Origin: Arthrobacter endolithicus
GTDB lineage: Bacteria; Actinomycetota; Actinomycetes; Actinomycetales; Micrococcaceae
DNA length: 64,000 nucleotides
Assembly: GCF_026627425.1 (NCBI RefSeq)
Contig: NZ_JAPNLH010000007.1
Location: 155,700-219,699, forward strand
Direction of reading: 5' to 3'
This document shows positions 18,845 to 28,526 of this stretch, piece after piece; position 1 is the first letter of the stretch, and the number at the start of each line of letters is the position of its first letter. The notes beneath the pieces are model-generated. The model saw nothing but the letters and a program-made list of their open reading frames with translations. It was not told where the DNA came from and searched no databases. Both the position numbers and the translations under genes were made by a program.

Positions 18845-19684
18845 ATGGTGAACAATAGTGACCCATGGACGCGCAGCAGTATGCTGACGTGGTCCAGGCT
18901 GGCACCCAATCCCGGACCCATGACGCTGGAGGGCACCAACAGCTACGTCATAGTCAACCCCGCGTCGGGTATCCACCCGGGTCGCTCAACGTCCACTAAG
19001 GGGGTGGTGGTCGTCGACCCGGGCCCGCTGGATGAGCCGCACCTGCGCGCACTGGCCGATTGCGGCGCCGTCGAGCTGGTGCTCATCACCCATCATCATC
19101 GGGACCATACAGCGGGCAGCAGCAGATTCCACGAAATGACCGGCGCCCCCATCAGGGCTCTGGACCCCGACTATTGCATCGGGGCGGCGCCGCTGATTCC
19201 GGGGGAAAACATCGAGGCCGCGGACGTCCAGATCGAGGTGATCGCCACGCCCGGGCATACCGCGGATTCGCTCTGTTTTGCATTGCCGGACGACGGCGAA
19301 AACGGTTCGGTGTTGACGGGGGACACCATTCTAGGCCGGGGGAGCACCGTTATCTGCTACCCGGATGGAAGGCTGGGCTCCTATTTGCGGTCGCTGGAAA
19401 CGCTCCAGCGGTTGGGCCCGGCGCTGGTATTGCCGGCCCATGGCCCGGTGCGGCCCGAGCTGGCTGCGGTGGCGGGGGAGTACCTGGCACACCGGCACTC
19501 CCGTCTGGCTCAACTGCGGGCGGCGCTGCTTCGGCTGGGACCGGAGGCTTCCGTGCAGGCAGTTACTGCCAACGTCTATTCCGATGTCCCAGAGTCCGTG
19601 CGCGCCGCAGCGGAACTGTCCGTGGCGGCCCAGCTGGACCACCTGCGCCGCGCCGAGGCCGACGCCAGTCAGCCTCGCCCCTGA
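18845..19684 (+). CDS. MBL-fold metallohydrolase
   Basis: A 279-residue metallo-beta-lactamase-fold protein with the metal motif 'THHHRDHTAG' (HxHxDH), the downstream 'TPGHTADSL' histidine and 'VLTGDTILGRG' aspartate. It most resembles the beta-lactamase-like 2 (LACTB2) group, which are often nucleases or thioester hydrolases. The C-terminal winged-helix-like tail 'LDHLRRAEAD' is also typical. The start is an ATG with GGAAGGAG upstream, 54 bases after ahcY. The substrate cannot be read from sequence. Confidence 0.88.
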   Translation: MVNNSDPWTRSSMLTWSRLAPNPGPMTLEGTNSYVIVNPASGIHPGRSTSTKGVVVVDPGPLDEPHLRALADCGAVELVLITHHHRDHTAGSSRFHEMTGAPIRALDPDYCIGAAPLIPGENIEAADVQIEVIATPGHTADSLCFALPDDGENGSVLTGDTILGRGSTVICYPDGRLGSYLRSLETLQRLGPALVLPAHGPVRPELAAVAGEYLAHRHSRLAQLRAALLRLGPEASVQAVTANVYSDVPESVRAAAELSVAAQLDHLRRAEADASQPRP

Positions 19685-19797
19685 CAGTATGGCGTAAAAT
19701 GAGGATGCAGCCGGTATGGCTGCTGTGCGCAGGTGACCGACTGGCAAAACCGGTGAGGCAGCATGCGGGCCGTAACTTTGCGGGTTGGGTGAGAAAT

Positions 19798-21039
19798 ATG
19801 CGGGATGTGCAGATGCGTAAGAGCGGCAAGGGCTGGAAGATCGGGCTCATTACGCTGGTCTGCCTCGGCGTCGTTGGGGGCGGTGTTGGTGCCGCGACTG
19901 CCCCTACCTGGGCCCGGGCCGCGATCGAGTCCGAGGCGCAGAGTCCGGCCAGGACCACCGAGGGCCTCGCCGCTCCGGTGGTGCCGGCGATGGAGCTTGG
20001 CGTGAGCCCGACGGACGGCGCGGCGCAGGTCAATCCGGCGGCGCCGGCAGTCGTCAAAGTCACGCACGGCACCATCAAATCCGTCACGCTGACCGATACC
20101 AAAGCCAAGACGAGCGTCGAGGGTGGGATCAGCGCCGACGGATCAACGTGGACCGCAGCCGGCGCGCTGGAATTTGCCACCGCCTACAGCTACGACGTCA
20201 CGGTGGTCGACGTCGCTGGCCGGACCACCCATAGGACACAGAAGTTCAGCACCGTCCCCGCCTCGCACGAGGCCGATGCTTCCGTTTATCCGCGCAGCGG
20301 CCAAAAGGTCGGCGTCGGGCAGCCCCTGCAGATCACCTTCAGCGAGCCGGTGACGAACAAAGAAGCGGTGGAAAAGGCACTGAAGATTACGACGACGGCC
20401 GGCCAGGTCGGAGCGTTCCACTGGTACAGCGACACGATGGTCAGATACCGTCCGGAAACCTTCTGGGCCGCGAACAGCACGATTACGATGGACATGCAGC
20501 TCTTTGGCGTTGACCTGGGCAAGGGCCAGATCGGCAATTTCAATAAGACCATCACCATCCCCATCGGCGACAAGAAAGTGATGGTCGCGGACTCTGCCAA
20601 TTTCGTAGCCGACGTGTACATCAACGACCAGCCCGCCCAGCACTTCCTCGCAACCATGGGCGACGAGCGCTTTCCATCTGCCTCCGGCTTTATGCCGCTG
20701 ATGGACAAGCAGCGGTACGCGCACTTCGTGGCCGCCTCGATCGGCCTCAAACCCGGGGATCCTGCCAACTACGGAGAACTGGATGTCAACTACGCCACAC
20801 GGTTGACCAACAGTGGGGAATTCATCCACCAGGCCACGGATTCGGCGGTACCGTATATCGGTAAACTGAACCTCTCGCACGGCTGCATCGGGCTGAACGA
20901 GGCGGGAGCCTCTTGGGTGTTCAATAACATGGGCATCGGAGACCTGGTGCAAGTGATCAACAGCGTCAGCGAACCCGCCGCTCCCACGGATGGCTTTGGC
21001 GACTGGAACATCCCGTGGGCGCAGTACGCGTCCCGGTAG
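19798..21039 (+). CDS. L,D-transpeptidase with Ig-like domains
   Basis: Makes 3-3 cross-links in peptidoglycan or anchors proteins to it; secreted, lipid- or membrane-anchored. From the ATG at 19798 the 413-residue protein has a membrane segment (about residues 15-37), two Ig-like domains ('MELGVSPTDGAAQVNPAAP', 'YPRSGQKVGVGQPLQITF'), then the YkuD catalytic domain with 'FIHQATDSA' and 'NLSHGCIGLNE', in which His361 and Cys363 are the catalytic pair. In-frame ATG at 19813 is an alternative start; upstream in-frame sequence overlaps the MBL gene and is not coding. It stands alone, convergent with the RDD gene. Confidence 0.92.
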   Translation: MRDVQMRKSGKGWKIGLITLVCLGVVGGGVGAATAPTWARAAIESEAQSPARTTEGLAAPVVPAMELGVSPTDGAAQVNPAAPAVVKVTHGTIKSVTLTDTKAKTSVEGGISADGSTWTAAGALEFATAYSYDVTVVDVAGRTTHRTQKFSTVPASHEADASVYPRSGQKVGVGQPLQITFSEPVTNKEAVEKALKITTTAGQVGAFHWYSDTMVRYRPETFWAANSTITMDMQLFGVDLGKGQIGNFNKTITIPIGDKKVMVADSANFVADVYINDQPAQHFLATMGDERFPSASGFMPLMDKQRYAHFVAASIGLKPGDPANYGELDVNYATRLTNSGEFIHQATDSAVPYIGKLNLSHGCIGLNEAGASWVFNNMGIGDLVQVINSVSEPAAPTDGFGDWNIPWAQYASR

Positions 21040-21111
21040 GAACCGCGATCTTAGCGCAGAGCCCTGGGGGCAGCCGCCACCAGCGCCCAATCCTGGCAGT
21101 ACTCTGAGCAG

Positions 21112-21918
21112 TCAGCTGTCGCTGTCGAAGGGCAGGGCGTAGAGCCGCCGGGCCAATTCTTCGGAGCTCTTGAGCTGGGCCGTCATGCGGCGCAGCTCGC
21201 GTTCTCGCCGCTCGGACGTCAGGGCGGCCAGATAAGCCTCCGGTGCGGTGCCCGGTGGCGGGGGTGGCGAGACAAAGGCGGCAGCCTCCGTGGCGAGATC
21301 GGCGGCAAGCTGCCTTCGGGACCCGGGCGACATTTTCGCACCCTGATTGGTAAAGGCGTAGAGCCGCCGGGCCAACGGGTCAGGCAGTGGGCCGATGTCG
21401 GCCAGCCGTGCCCAGGACTGCAGGTGAGCCGGGGTGCCAAGCGTGGAGGCCGGCGGCGCAGGCAGCCGTTCGCGTATGGCATACGTCCCGGCCAGCATGT
21501 CCCCGAGCCGCTTGGACCGCTCGTTGAACAGCGACATCAGGAACGCGGCCGAGCCGAGCATCATATACAGCTCAAAAACGCCCAGCAGCCCGCGGATCAG
21601 TGCCTGCCGGAACCGAATGGAGCCGCCGTCGTCGCGCACTATGCGTAGCCCCATGATCAACTTGCCAAGCGATTTTCCGCGGGTCAGTGTCTCGACACCG
21701 ATCGGCAGAATAACCAGGACGAACACCACCAGAGCCAGCAGCAGAGCGCTGGCGGCAGCGGAGTCGAGATCCGCGAAGCCGGCGGACAGCAGCAGAGCGA
21801 ACCCGATCAGCAGCACCACCAAGGCAACGGCGTCGATCATCGCGCCGAGCGACCGGGCTGCAAAAGACGCCGGGCGCAGTTCCAGGACCACGGCCTCGCC
21901 GGTAATGACTGAGCTGAT
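21112..21918 (-). CDS. RDD-family membrane protein
   Basis: A 268-residue membrane protein. The RDD domain covers the N-terminal half ('ELRPASFAARSLGAMIDAVA', 'TRGKSLGKLIMGLRIVRDDG', 'RLGDMLAGTYAIRER') with three or four membrane segments, followed by a soluble C-terminal region rich in R/E. The expected start MSSVITGEA reads ATC-AGC-TCA, and AGGAG lies seven bases ahead of the ATC at 21918; no ATG fits unless one extends far upstream into the divergent gene. A GTG nine codons later is an alternative. Divergent from the SpoIIM-like gene; in related genomes these two neighbour a MoxR/DUF58 set, which here lies 9 kb away. Molecular role unknown. Confidence 0.82.
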   Translation of the reverse strand: MSSVITGEAVVLELRPASFAARSLGAMIDAVALVVLLIGFALLLSAGFADLDSAAASALLLALVVFVLVILPIGVETLTRGKSLGKLIMGLRIVRDDGGSIRFRQALIRGLLGVFELYMMLGSAAFLMSLFNERSKRLGDMLAGTYAIRERLPAPPASTLGTPAHLQSWARLADIGPLPDPLARRLYAFTNQGAKMSPGSRRQLAADLATEAAAFVSPPPPPGTAPEAYLAALTSERRERELRRMTAQLKSSEELARRLYALPFDSDS

Positions 21919-22012
21919 GGCCGCTCTCCTGCCCGTTGGCGTCTCTTGCTGCCCGTTTCCCTCGATTCTAGGGTGCGGTGCGCGGCAGGTGGACCGGCAG
22001 TAGGGTGAGACT

Positions 22013-23005
22013 GTGGATTTGGATGCGTTTGCCGCCGTACATCGGATGCAATGGGACCGGCTCAATGAGCTGGCCCGGCTTCGCCGCCTTTCCGGCGGGC
22101 AGGCCGACGAGCTGCTCCGGCTGTACCGCAGTGCGTCCACGCATTTGTCGATGATTAGATCGGTGGCGCCGGAAAGCGCGCTCTCGGCCTCTCTTTCGGC
22201 CCTGCTCGCCAGGGCCCGGACACGTTTTACCGGTGCCCGGTCCAATTTTGCCCACGACATGGCCCATTTCTTCGTGCTCGCGCTGCCGGCCGCCTTTTAC
22301 CGGCTCCGCTGGTTGACCGTGGCGGTGGGAGCCGCGTTCGTCGTCATAGCCGTACTGTACGGGACGTGGGCCGCGGGAGATCCTCTCGTGCTCGGGGCCC
22401 TCGGCGGAGACGTGCGGTTGCGGCAGCTGGTGGACCACGATTTCGTAAACTACTATTCGGCAAATCCCGGTGCCTCCTTCGCCGGGCAGGTCTGGACCAA
22501 TAATGCCTGGCTCGCAGCCCAGGCCGTGGCTCTGGGAATCACCGGGGTATACGTCCCGTTCATGGTCTATCAGAATGCGATGGGCGTTGGGCTCACCGGC
22601 GGGGTAATGTTCGGTTACGGGCGCGGAGACGTTTTCTTCAGTTACATCCTGCCGCATGGGCTGATGGAGCTGACCGCGGTATTCGTGGCCGGTGCGGCCG
22701 GCATGCGGATCTTCTGGGCCTGGGTTTCACCGGGTCCGCGGCCACGGCTCGTTTCGCTGGCCAACGAGGGGCGCTCCCTCATTACGGTTGCCCTTGGATT
22801 GCTCATCGTGTTGTTGGTTTCCGGTCTCGTGGAGGCGTTCGTCACGCCATCCAGTTTGCCGGTGTGGGCGAAAATCGGGATCGGTTTAGCGGTGCTGGCC
22901 TCCTACTGGGCCTACACGCTCGTTCTGGGACGGGCGGCCTCGCGGGCGGGGGAACGCGGCGACCTGGACACCTTCGACGCCGGCGACACGTTGGCAACGA
23001 CCTAA
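22013..23005 (+). CDS. stage II sporulation protein M-like membrane protein (DUF95)
   Basis: A 330-residue integral membrane protein with an N-terminal soluble stretch ('WDRLNELARLRRLSGGQADE') followed by about five or six membrane segments ('LPAAFYRLRWLTVAVGAAFV', 'LMELTAVFVAGAAGMRIFWA'). This is the SpoIIM/DUF95 layout, found in many non-sporulating Actinobacteria. It starts at GTG 22013, divergent from the RDD gene with a 94-base spacer. Its function outside sporulation is not known. Confidence 0.85.
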   Translation: MDLDAFAAVHRMQWDRLNELARLRRLSGGQADELLRLYRSASTHLSMIRSVAPESALSASLSALLARARTRFTGARSNFAHDMAHFFVLALPAAFYRLRWLTVAVGAAFVVIAVLYGTWAAGDPLVLGALGGDVRLRQLVDHDFVNYYSANPGASFAGQVWTNNAWLAAQAVALGITGVYVPFMVYQNAMGVGLTGGVMFGYGRGDVFFSYILPHGLMELTAVFVAGAAGMRIFWAWVSPGPRPRLVSLANEGRSLITVALGLLIVLLVSGLVEAFVTPSSLPVWAKIGIGLAVLASYWAYTLVLGRAASRAGERGDLDTFDAGDTLATT

Positions 23006-23065
23006 AGGGCCGCCGCTCGGGGTGGCGACCACCTCGGGGAGACGCACGGCAGGTACGCTGAAAAT

Positions 23066-24163
23066 GTGAGTGAGAACAAGAAGACAGTTTCAGCCGACGA
23101 GGCTGCGGAACCGGCAGTGGACGGTGCGAAGATCGATGTGCAGCCACGCCCCGGGCTGGGCACCGGCAGCAGCTCTACGGGAACTGCCGCCAGCGCTGCG
23201 GACGACGACGAACCCGCCTTCGCATGGATGGTGCCGTCGGGCGGTAAGACGGCCACGACCGGCGCCCCCGGCCAAGCCGCGCCGGCTTCGCGCTCCGCCG
23301 AACCGTCGGCACCGGGCTCGGCAGCGTTGGCGGCACCGTCTTCGGTCTTCCATGAACCACTTCCGACCAGCATGCTCCAGGTCCGTCCGCCGCAGGAGGA
23401 CGTGGACCGCCGCGCGGCGCAGCGGGAAGAAGCCGCCAAGGTCCAGCCCCTGCTGCCGCGTGTCATGCAGGTCCTGCTTGCCATCTGCTATCCGTTCGTG
23501 CTGCTGGTGCTGGCGATCCGGCTGATCACCACGCCGTTGTTTCTCTGGGCGGAATATTACCGACCCGGCTTCCCGGCCGATTCGTTCGGCTTCAGCACAG
23601 ATGACCGGATGACGTACGGGTCATACGTGGTGGATTACCTGCTCAATTTCTCCGGTCCCCGGTTCCTCGGCGACCTGGTTAAGCCCGGTGGGCGGGCACT
23701 TTTTAATGCCGGCGAAGTCAGCCACATGGCGGATGTTAAATCCGTGATCAGCATGGCGTTCGTCGTGGGCGCCGTGCTCGCCGTCGTGATGGTTATCGGC
23801 ATTATCTACCTGATGCGCCGCAGCACGGGCGGAGTGCGGCGCGGGCTCTTCGCGGGTTCAATCGTCACATTGGTGCTGGTGATCGGGCTGGCCGTGCTGG
23901 CATTTATGGGCTGGGAGACGTTCTTCGCGGACTTCCACAAAATATTCTTTAAGAACGGGACCTGGACCTTTTACCTCGATGACTCGTTGATCAGACTGTT
24001 CCCGGAGCAGTTCTGGACCGATTCGTCTCTGCTGATCGGTGTCGTCGTCTTCTTCGTTTCCACGCTGACGCTTGCCTTCACCTGGCCCACCAAACAGCGC
24101 CGGAATGTCAGTGCCAGGGCCAAGAGCCGCAGGCAGGGTCGGCGCGCGGTGGCCGGAGCCTAA
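23066..24163 (+). CDS. DUF1461 (TIGR01906-type) integral membrane protein
   Basis: A 365-residue protein: an acidic, Ala/Pro-rich N-terminal 130 residues without structure, then a hydrophobic segment 'FVLLVLAIRLITTPLFLWAE', an outside loop containing 'YYRPGFPADSFGFS' and 'VVDYLLNFSGP', and three further membrane segments with a basic tail. The loop pattern is typical of the DUF1461/TIGR01906 family. Function unknown. GTG start 60 bases after the SpoIIM-like gene; likely the same operon. Confidence 0.78.
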   Translation: MSENKKTVSADEAAEPAVDGAKIDVQPRPGLGTGSSSTGTAASAADDDEPAFAWMVPSGGKTATTGAPGQAAPASRSAEPSAPGSAALAAPSSVFHEPLPTSMLQVRPPQEDVDRRAAQREEAAKVQPLLPRVMQVLLAICYPFVLLVLAIRLITTPLFLWAEYYRPGFPADSFGFSTDDRMTYGSYVVDYLLNFSGPRFLGDLVKPGGRALFNAGEVSHMADVKSVISMAFVVGAVLAVVMVIGIIYLMRRSTGGVRRGLFAGSIVTLVLVIGLAVLAFMGWETFFADFHKIFFKNGTWTFYLDDSLIRLFPEQFWTDSSLLIGVVVFFVSTLTLAFTWPTKQRRNVSARAKSRRQGRRAVAGA

Positions 24164-24186
24164 GAAGGTGCGGGGCCCGTTGGGCT

Positions 24187-25869
24187 TTAGATCCAGCTCG
24201 GCATCCACATCCGGTTCCGCCATTGCTCGTACGGAATAAGTTCGGCGGTCCAAATGGGGTAGAAATAAGTACTGACGGCGAGCACCAGCACCAGGAACAA
24301 TCCCACCAGCAGTGCGCCCTGTATCCGCCGCCACCGTGGGTCCGCGGCCGTTCCCAGGATCAGGCCAAGTACTAGGACGAGCGCCAGAATCAGGTACGGC
24401 TCGTACGCGATCGCGTAGAAGAAGAAGATGGTGCGGTTCGGATACAGCAGCCACGGGAGGTAGCCGGCCGCCAGCCCAGCAAGGATGGCGCCGGCGCGCC
24501 AGTCGCGGCGGGCGATCCAATAGACGAAAACGAACACTACGGCGAGGGCAGCGGACCACCAGATCACCGGGTTTCCCACCGAAGAGACGACGGCGGCACA
24601 ACTGTCCGCGACACACCCCTTCTCGCCGTGCTTGGGATAGTCCGTGTAGAAGGATGTGGGCCTTCCCATCACCAGCCAGGACCAGGCATTGGCCTTGTAC
24701 GGGTGGTCGGAGTCCAGTCCGGTGTGGAAATTATAGGCGGTGAAGTGGTAGTGCCAAAGGGAACGCAGCGGTCCCGGTATCCAGGCCCAACTGCCGCCCG
24801 GGTTGGCATTGGCCCACTGGCGGTCCCACGAATTAGTGGCCATGAACCAGCCGGTCCAACTGGCCAGGTAGGTCACAAAGGCCACCGGAACCATCGACGC
24901 AAACGCGAAGATTCCGTCCTTAAGGATGCCGCCGGCCATCCAGTTGCGGATGCCGGCGATCCGGCGGGCGTTGAGATTCCAAAAGACGCTCAGCAGGCCA
25001 TAAGCGAGCAGGAAGAAGATGCCTGACCACTTGGTGCCGGTGCACAATCCTAAGGAAACGCCCGCGGCCAACCGCCACCAACGGATGCCAAGCCATGGCC
25101 CGTAGGCCAGCTCTTTGTAGGTAGGAACTCCGCCGTTGCGCGCCGCGGATGCGGACAGTCTTTTCGCGAGCCGGTTCCGTCCGTCGTCGCGGTCCAGGAG
25201 CAGTGCCCCGAACGCCACCAAGGCCCAGAACATCACAAAGACGTCCAGCAGCGAGGTCCGCGACTGGACTATGGCGTGCCCGTCGACGGCGAAGAGGAGC
25301 CCCGCCATCGCGCCCATGATGGTGGAGCGGAACATCTTTTGCGCGATCAGCGCCAGCACAAAGATGGACAGTGTTCCCACCAGGGCTGCCGAAAAACGCC
25401 AGCCAAAACTGCTGGACGGCCCGAAAAGCCACATCCCGAACGCGATCATCCATTTACCGACGGGCGGATGGACCACATATTCCGGCGTGTCCAGGAGTGA
25501 GCTGAAATTGCCGGCGACGAAGTGTTCATTCGCCTTCTCTGCCCAGTTGCGTTCGTAGCCGCTCTGCAGCAGCGAGTATGCATCCTTGACGTAATAGGTC
25601 TCGTCGAAAACCAGAGCGTGCGGTTCCCCCAGCCGGACAAACCGCAGAATTCCGCCGATGACGGCCGTCAGTGCCGGCGCGAGCCAAAACCACAGTCGCA
25701 GAGACAGCGGTGTATCGAGCCAGCGCCAGCGCGCCCCCAGCAGCCGGGCGCGCAAGGCCTCGAGGGTGAAAGCCTTCTTCGGATCGATGAGCCAGCTCTC
25801 TCGTGCACCGTAGACCGGCGGCAGTGGCGGCAACGGGCGCGCCTGGGGGTCCGTCACATTCAAGCTCAC
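24187..25869 (-). CDS. protein O-mannosyltransferase (GT39)
   Basis: Transfers mannose from polyprenyl-phosphate-mannose to Ser/Thr of proteins during Sec export; integral membrane enzyme. The 560-residue protein has about ten membrane segments, an early acidic catalytic loop 'VFDETYYVKDAYSLLQSG', the conserved 'VVHPPVGKWMIAFG' and the C-terminal 'YFYPIWTAELIPYEQWRNRM'. Start set at GTG 25869; longer in-frame sequence would run into the divergent rsmI. Spacing between the divergent starts is 72 bases, the usual arrangement pmt/rsmI in Actinobacteria. Secreted Ala/Pro/Ser/Thr-rich proteins in the window (LCP tail, Rpf linker, 56189 protein) are possible substrates by inference. Confidence 0.92.
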   Translation of the reverse strand: MSLNVTDPQARPLPPLPPVYGARESWLIDPKKAFTLEALRARLLGARWRWLDTPLSLRLWFWLAPALTAVIGGILRFVRLGEPHALVFDETYYVKDAYSLLQSGYERNWAEKANEHFVAGNFSSLLDTPEYVVHPPVGKWMIAFGMWLFGPSSSFGWRFSAALVGTLSIFVLALIAQKMFRSTIMGAMAGLLFAVDGHAIVQSRTSLLDVFVMFWALVAFGALLLDRDDGRNRLAKRLSASAARNGGVPTYKELAYGPWLGIRWWRLAAGVSLGLCTGTKWSGIFFLLAYGLLSVFWNLNARRIAGIRNWMAGGILKDGIFAFASMVPVAFVTYLASWTGWFMATNSWDRQWANANPGGSWAWIPGPLRSLWHYHFTAYNFHTGLDSDHPYKANAWSWLVMGRPTSFYTDYPKHGEKGCVADSCAAVVSSVGNPVIWWSAALAVVFVFVYWIARRDWRAGAILAGLAAGYLPWLLYPNRTIFFFYAIAYEPYLILALVLVLGLILGTAADPRWRRIQGALLVGLFLVLVLAVSTYFYPIWTAELIPYEQWRNRMWMPSWI

Positions 25870-25941
25870 CTTGCCAATGCTACCTTCGGCGAACGGTCCT
25901 CCCCGGCCGGGATCAGCGGAAGGGGACACTAGGCTGGAACC

Positions 25942-26826
25942 ATGGATATCGATCGCCTGGCCACATCGCCCTCCGGAGCTGCAGCGCCCGCAGGAGGCGG
26001 CTACATCGTGCTGGCGGCAACGCCGATCGGCAATTTCGGTGACGCCTCGTCGCGACTGATCGAGTGGCTCGGTTCCGCTGATCTGATCGCGGCCGAGGAT
26101 ACCCGCAGACTGCATCGCCTTCTCCAAGGACTGGGTGTCACTGTTAGCGGGCGCATTATCAGTTATCACGAACACAACGAGCTCGCCAAGACGCCGGATC
26201 TGCTGGCCCAGGTCCGGGACGGGAAGACGCTGCTGATGGTGACGGATGCGGGAATGCCCACCGTCTCCGATCCGGGGTTCCGGCTGGTGGAGGCGGCCGT
26301 GGCGGCAGGGATACGGGTGACGGCGGCACCGGGACCGTCAGCGGTGCTGACGGCGCTGGCACTGTCGGGCCTGCCGACGGACAGGTTTTGTTTCGAGGGC
26401 TTCCTGCCGCGCAAGAGCGGTGAACGGGCCACGCGTCTGGGCGCGCTGAAGGCAGAGCAGCGGACCATGGTGTTCTTCGAAGCACCGCACCGGCTGGAGC
26501 CCATGCTTCGGGCACTACAAGAAGCTTTCGGGCCGGACCGCCGGGCAGCTGTCGCCCGCGAGCTGACGAAAACGTACGAGGAGGTGCTTCGTGGACCCTT
26601 GCGCGAATTGCTGCAGTGGGCCGAAACGACCGAAGTGCGCGGTGAGATCGCGGTAGTGGTGGGTGGGGCCCCGGACGCCGCTCCTGCGACTGTGGAGGAC
26701 CAGGTAACGGCGGTGAATCAGCTCATGGCGCGGGGGATCCGCTTGAAGGAAGCTGTTGCCGCCGTCGCGGAGGAGGAACACGTCAGTAAACGGGAGCTCT
26801 ATAGCGCGGTGCTCGCTGCAAGGTGA
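25942..26826 (+). CDS. rsmI: 16S rRNA (cytidine(1402)-2'-O)-methyltransferase
   Basis: Uses S-adenosylmethionine to methylate the ribose of C1402 in the decoding centre of 16S rRNA. The 294-residue protein has the tetrapyrrole-methylase fold: 'YIVLAATPIGNFGDASSR', 'IAAEDTRRLHRLLQGLGV', 'TDAGMPTVSDPGFRLV', 'APGPSAVLTALALSGL' and 'FEGFLPRKSGER', all characteristic of RsmI. ATG at 25942. Divergent from pmt. Confidence 0.95.
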   Translation: MDIDRLATSPSGAAAPAGGGYIVLAATPIGNFGDASSRLIEWLGSADLIAAEDTRRLHRLLQGLGVTVSGRIISYHEHNELAKTPDLLAQVRDGKTLLMVTDAGMPTVSDPGFRLVEAAVAAGIRVTAAPGPSAVLTALALSGLPTDRFCFEGFLPRKSGERATRLGALKAEQRTMVFFEAPHRLEPMLRALQEAFGPDRRAAVARELTKTYEEVLRGPLRELLQWAETTEVRGEIAVVVGGAPDAAPATVEDQVTAVNQLMARGIRLKEAVAAVAEEEHVSKRELYSAVLAAR

Positions 26827-27029
26827 AAACCCCGTGGGCAGATTCGGGGCAGTAGCGTCGCAGCTTCCTGGTCGTGCTGGCCGAAGCCGCCCTCTGGCTG
26901 CGGTGCTTGTGCACTTGCACAGCTGCGGCCGACGCGGTGGTGCTCAACGGCGTAGACATACCGTGCGCCCGCGAACTACCGTGATCAGCAGGAGCAAGTC
27001 CGTCCGATATCCCTGACACAGGAGTCCGT

Positions 27030-28526
27030 ATGAGCGCCAGTACCCAGACCATTACCCCGGCGCGCGAAAGCGAGCTGATCGCCGGCCTTCCCACCGGACT
27101 GTTGATCGGCGGCGTGTGGCGTCCGGCCGCGGACGGCAGGACATTCGACGTCGAAGATCCAGCGACAGGGAAAGCGCTGGTTTCCATTGCGGACGCCGGC
27201 GCAACGGATGGTGCGGCGGCACTGGATGCCGCAGTGGCCGCCCAGGATGGCTGGGCCGCCACGGCGCCCAGGGAGCGCGGGGAGATTCTGCGCCGGGCCT
27301 TCGAATTGGTCACCGCTCGGGCCGAGGATTTCGCCCTGCTGATGACGCTGGAAATGGGTAAGCCGCTGGCCGAGGCGCGCGGCGAAGTCACCTACGGTGC
27401 GGAGTTCCTGCGCTGGTTCTCCGAGGAGGCCGTGCGTGCCTTTGGCCGTTACTCGACCGCCCCGGACGGGAAATCCCGACTGCTGGTGAGTAAGAAACCG
27501 GTGGGCCCGTGCCTGCTGATCACGCCGTGGAATTTCCCGCTGGCCATGGCAACGCGCAAAATTGCCCCCGCCGTGGCCGCAGGCTGCACCATGGTGCTCA
27601 AGCCCGCGAACCTCACCCCGCTGACATCCCTCCTCTTTGCCCAGGTCATGCAGGAAGCCGGCCTTCCGGACGGAGTGCTCAACGTCGTAACGACCACGTC
27701 GGCCGCCGACGTGACCGGGCCGTTGATCAAGGATTCCAGGTTACGCAAATTGTCGTTCACCGGTTCCACCGAAGTGGGCCGTGGCCTGTTGGCCGCGGCC
27801 GCCACGAATGTATTGCGCACCTCCATGGAACTTGGCGGCAATGCGCCCTTCCTGGTTTTCGACGATGCAGATCTGGACGCTGCCGTGACCGGCGCCATGG
27901 CCGCGAAACTCCGGAACATGGGCGAGGCCTGCACCGCCGCTAATCGCTTCATTGTGCACGAAGACGTGGCGGCAGAATTTGCACAGGCGTTTGCCGCAAA
28001 AATGGGCGCGATGACCACCGGCCGCGGCACGGAGGGAAGTACCACCGTGGGTCCGCTGATTGATGCTAAGAGTCGTAACAAGGTGCATTCACTGGTCACG
28101 GATGCACTCGCCGACGGTGCAACAGCCCTAACGGGCGGCGCGGCCGTGGACGGGCCGGGCTACTTCTATCAGCCCACGGTCCTGACCGGGGTCGAGCCCG
28201 GGTCTCGCATTCTTAGCGAGGAGATCTTCGGCCCGGTGGCGCCGATCGTGACGTTCAAGAGCGAAGACGAGGCCGTGGCGCTGGCCAATGACACCGAATT
28301 CGGGCTGGTTGCCTACGTTTTCACCAAAGACCTGAACCGGGGGTTGCGGATGGGCGAACGCCTGGAAACCGGCATGCTGGGCTTGAACGCCGGGGTCATC
28401 TCCAACGCCGCAGCCCCTTTCGGCGGGGTGAAGCAGTCAGGACTGGGGCGCGAAGGCGGTCTGGAAGGCATCGAGGAATATCTGTACACGCAGTACATCG
28501 GCATCGCGGACCCCTACGCCTCCTAA
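27030..28526 (+). CDS. gabD: NAD(P)-dependent succinate-semialdehyde dehydrogenase
   Basis: Oxidises succinic semialdehyde to succinate, the last step of GABA breakdown, and may accept related aldehydes. The 498-residue ALDH-fold protein has the catalytic Glu267 in 'SMELGGNAP' and Cys301 in 'NMGEACTAANRF', the cofactor motif 'FTGSTEVGRGL', and SSADH-type 'LEMGKPLAEARGEV'. AGGAG stands upstream of the ATG. The preceding 203 bases hold no gene. It ends tail to tail with the TgpA gene; the two stop codons overlap by four bases. No aminotransferase or GABA permease is next to it. Confidence 0.92.
   Translation: MSASTQTITPARESELIAGLPTGLLIGGVWRPAADGRTFDVEDPATGKALVSIADAGATDGAAALDAAVAAQDGWAATAPRERGEILRRAFELVTARAEDFALLMTLEMGKPLAEARGEVTYGAEFLRWFSEEAVRAFGRYSTAPDGKSRLLVSKKPVGPCLLITPWNFPLAMATRKIAPAVAAGCTMVLKPANLTPLTSLLFAQVMQEAGLPDGVLNVVTTTSAADVTGPLIKDSRLRKLSFTGSTEVGRGLLAAAATNVLRTSMELGGNAPFLVFDDADLDAAVTGAMAAKLRNMGEACTAANRFIVHEDVAAEFAQAFAAKMGAMTTGRGTEGSTTVGPLIDAKSRNKVHSLVTDALADGATALTGGAAVDGPGYFYQPTVLTGVEPGSRILSEEIFGPVAPIVTFKSEDEAVALANDTEFGLVAYVFTKDLNRGLRMGERLETGMLGLNAGVISNAAAPFGGVKQSGLGREGGLEGIEEYLYTQYIGIADPYAS

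Noticed and set aside
19060..19797. Long N-terminal extension of the L,D-transpeptidase in frame
   Set aside because: It lies in another frame over the MBL hydrolase and has no conserved features; the membrane segment begins after 19798.
22000..22260. Upstream extension of the RDD gene to an ATG at 22260
   Set aside because: It would run through the start of the divergent SpoIIM-like gene and has no family-like content.
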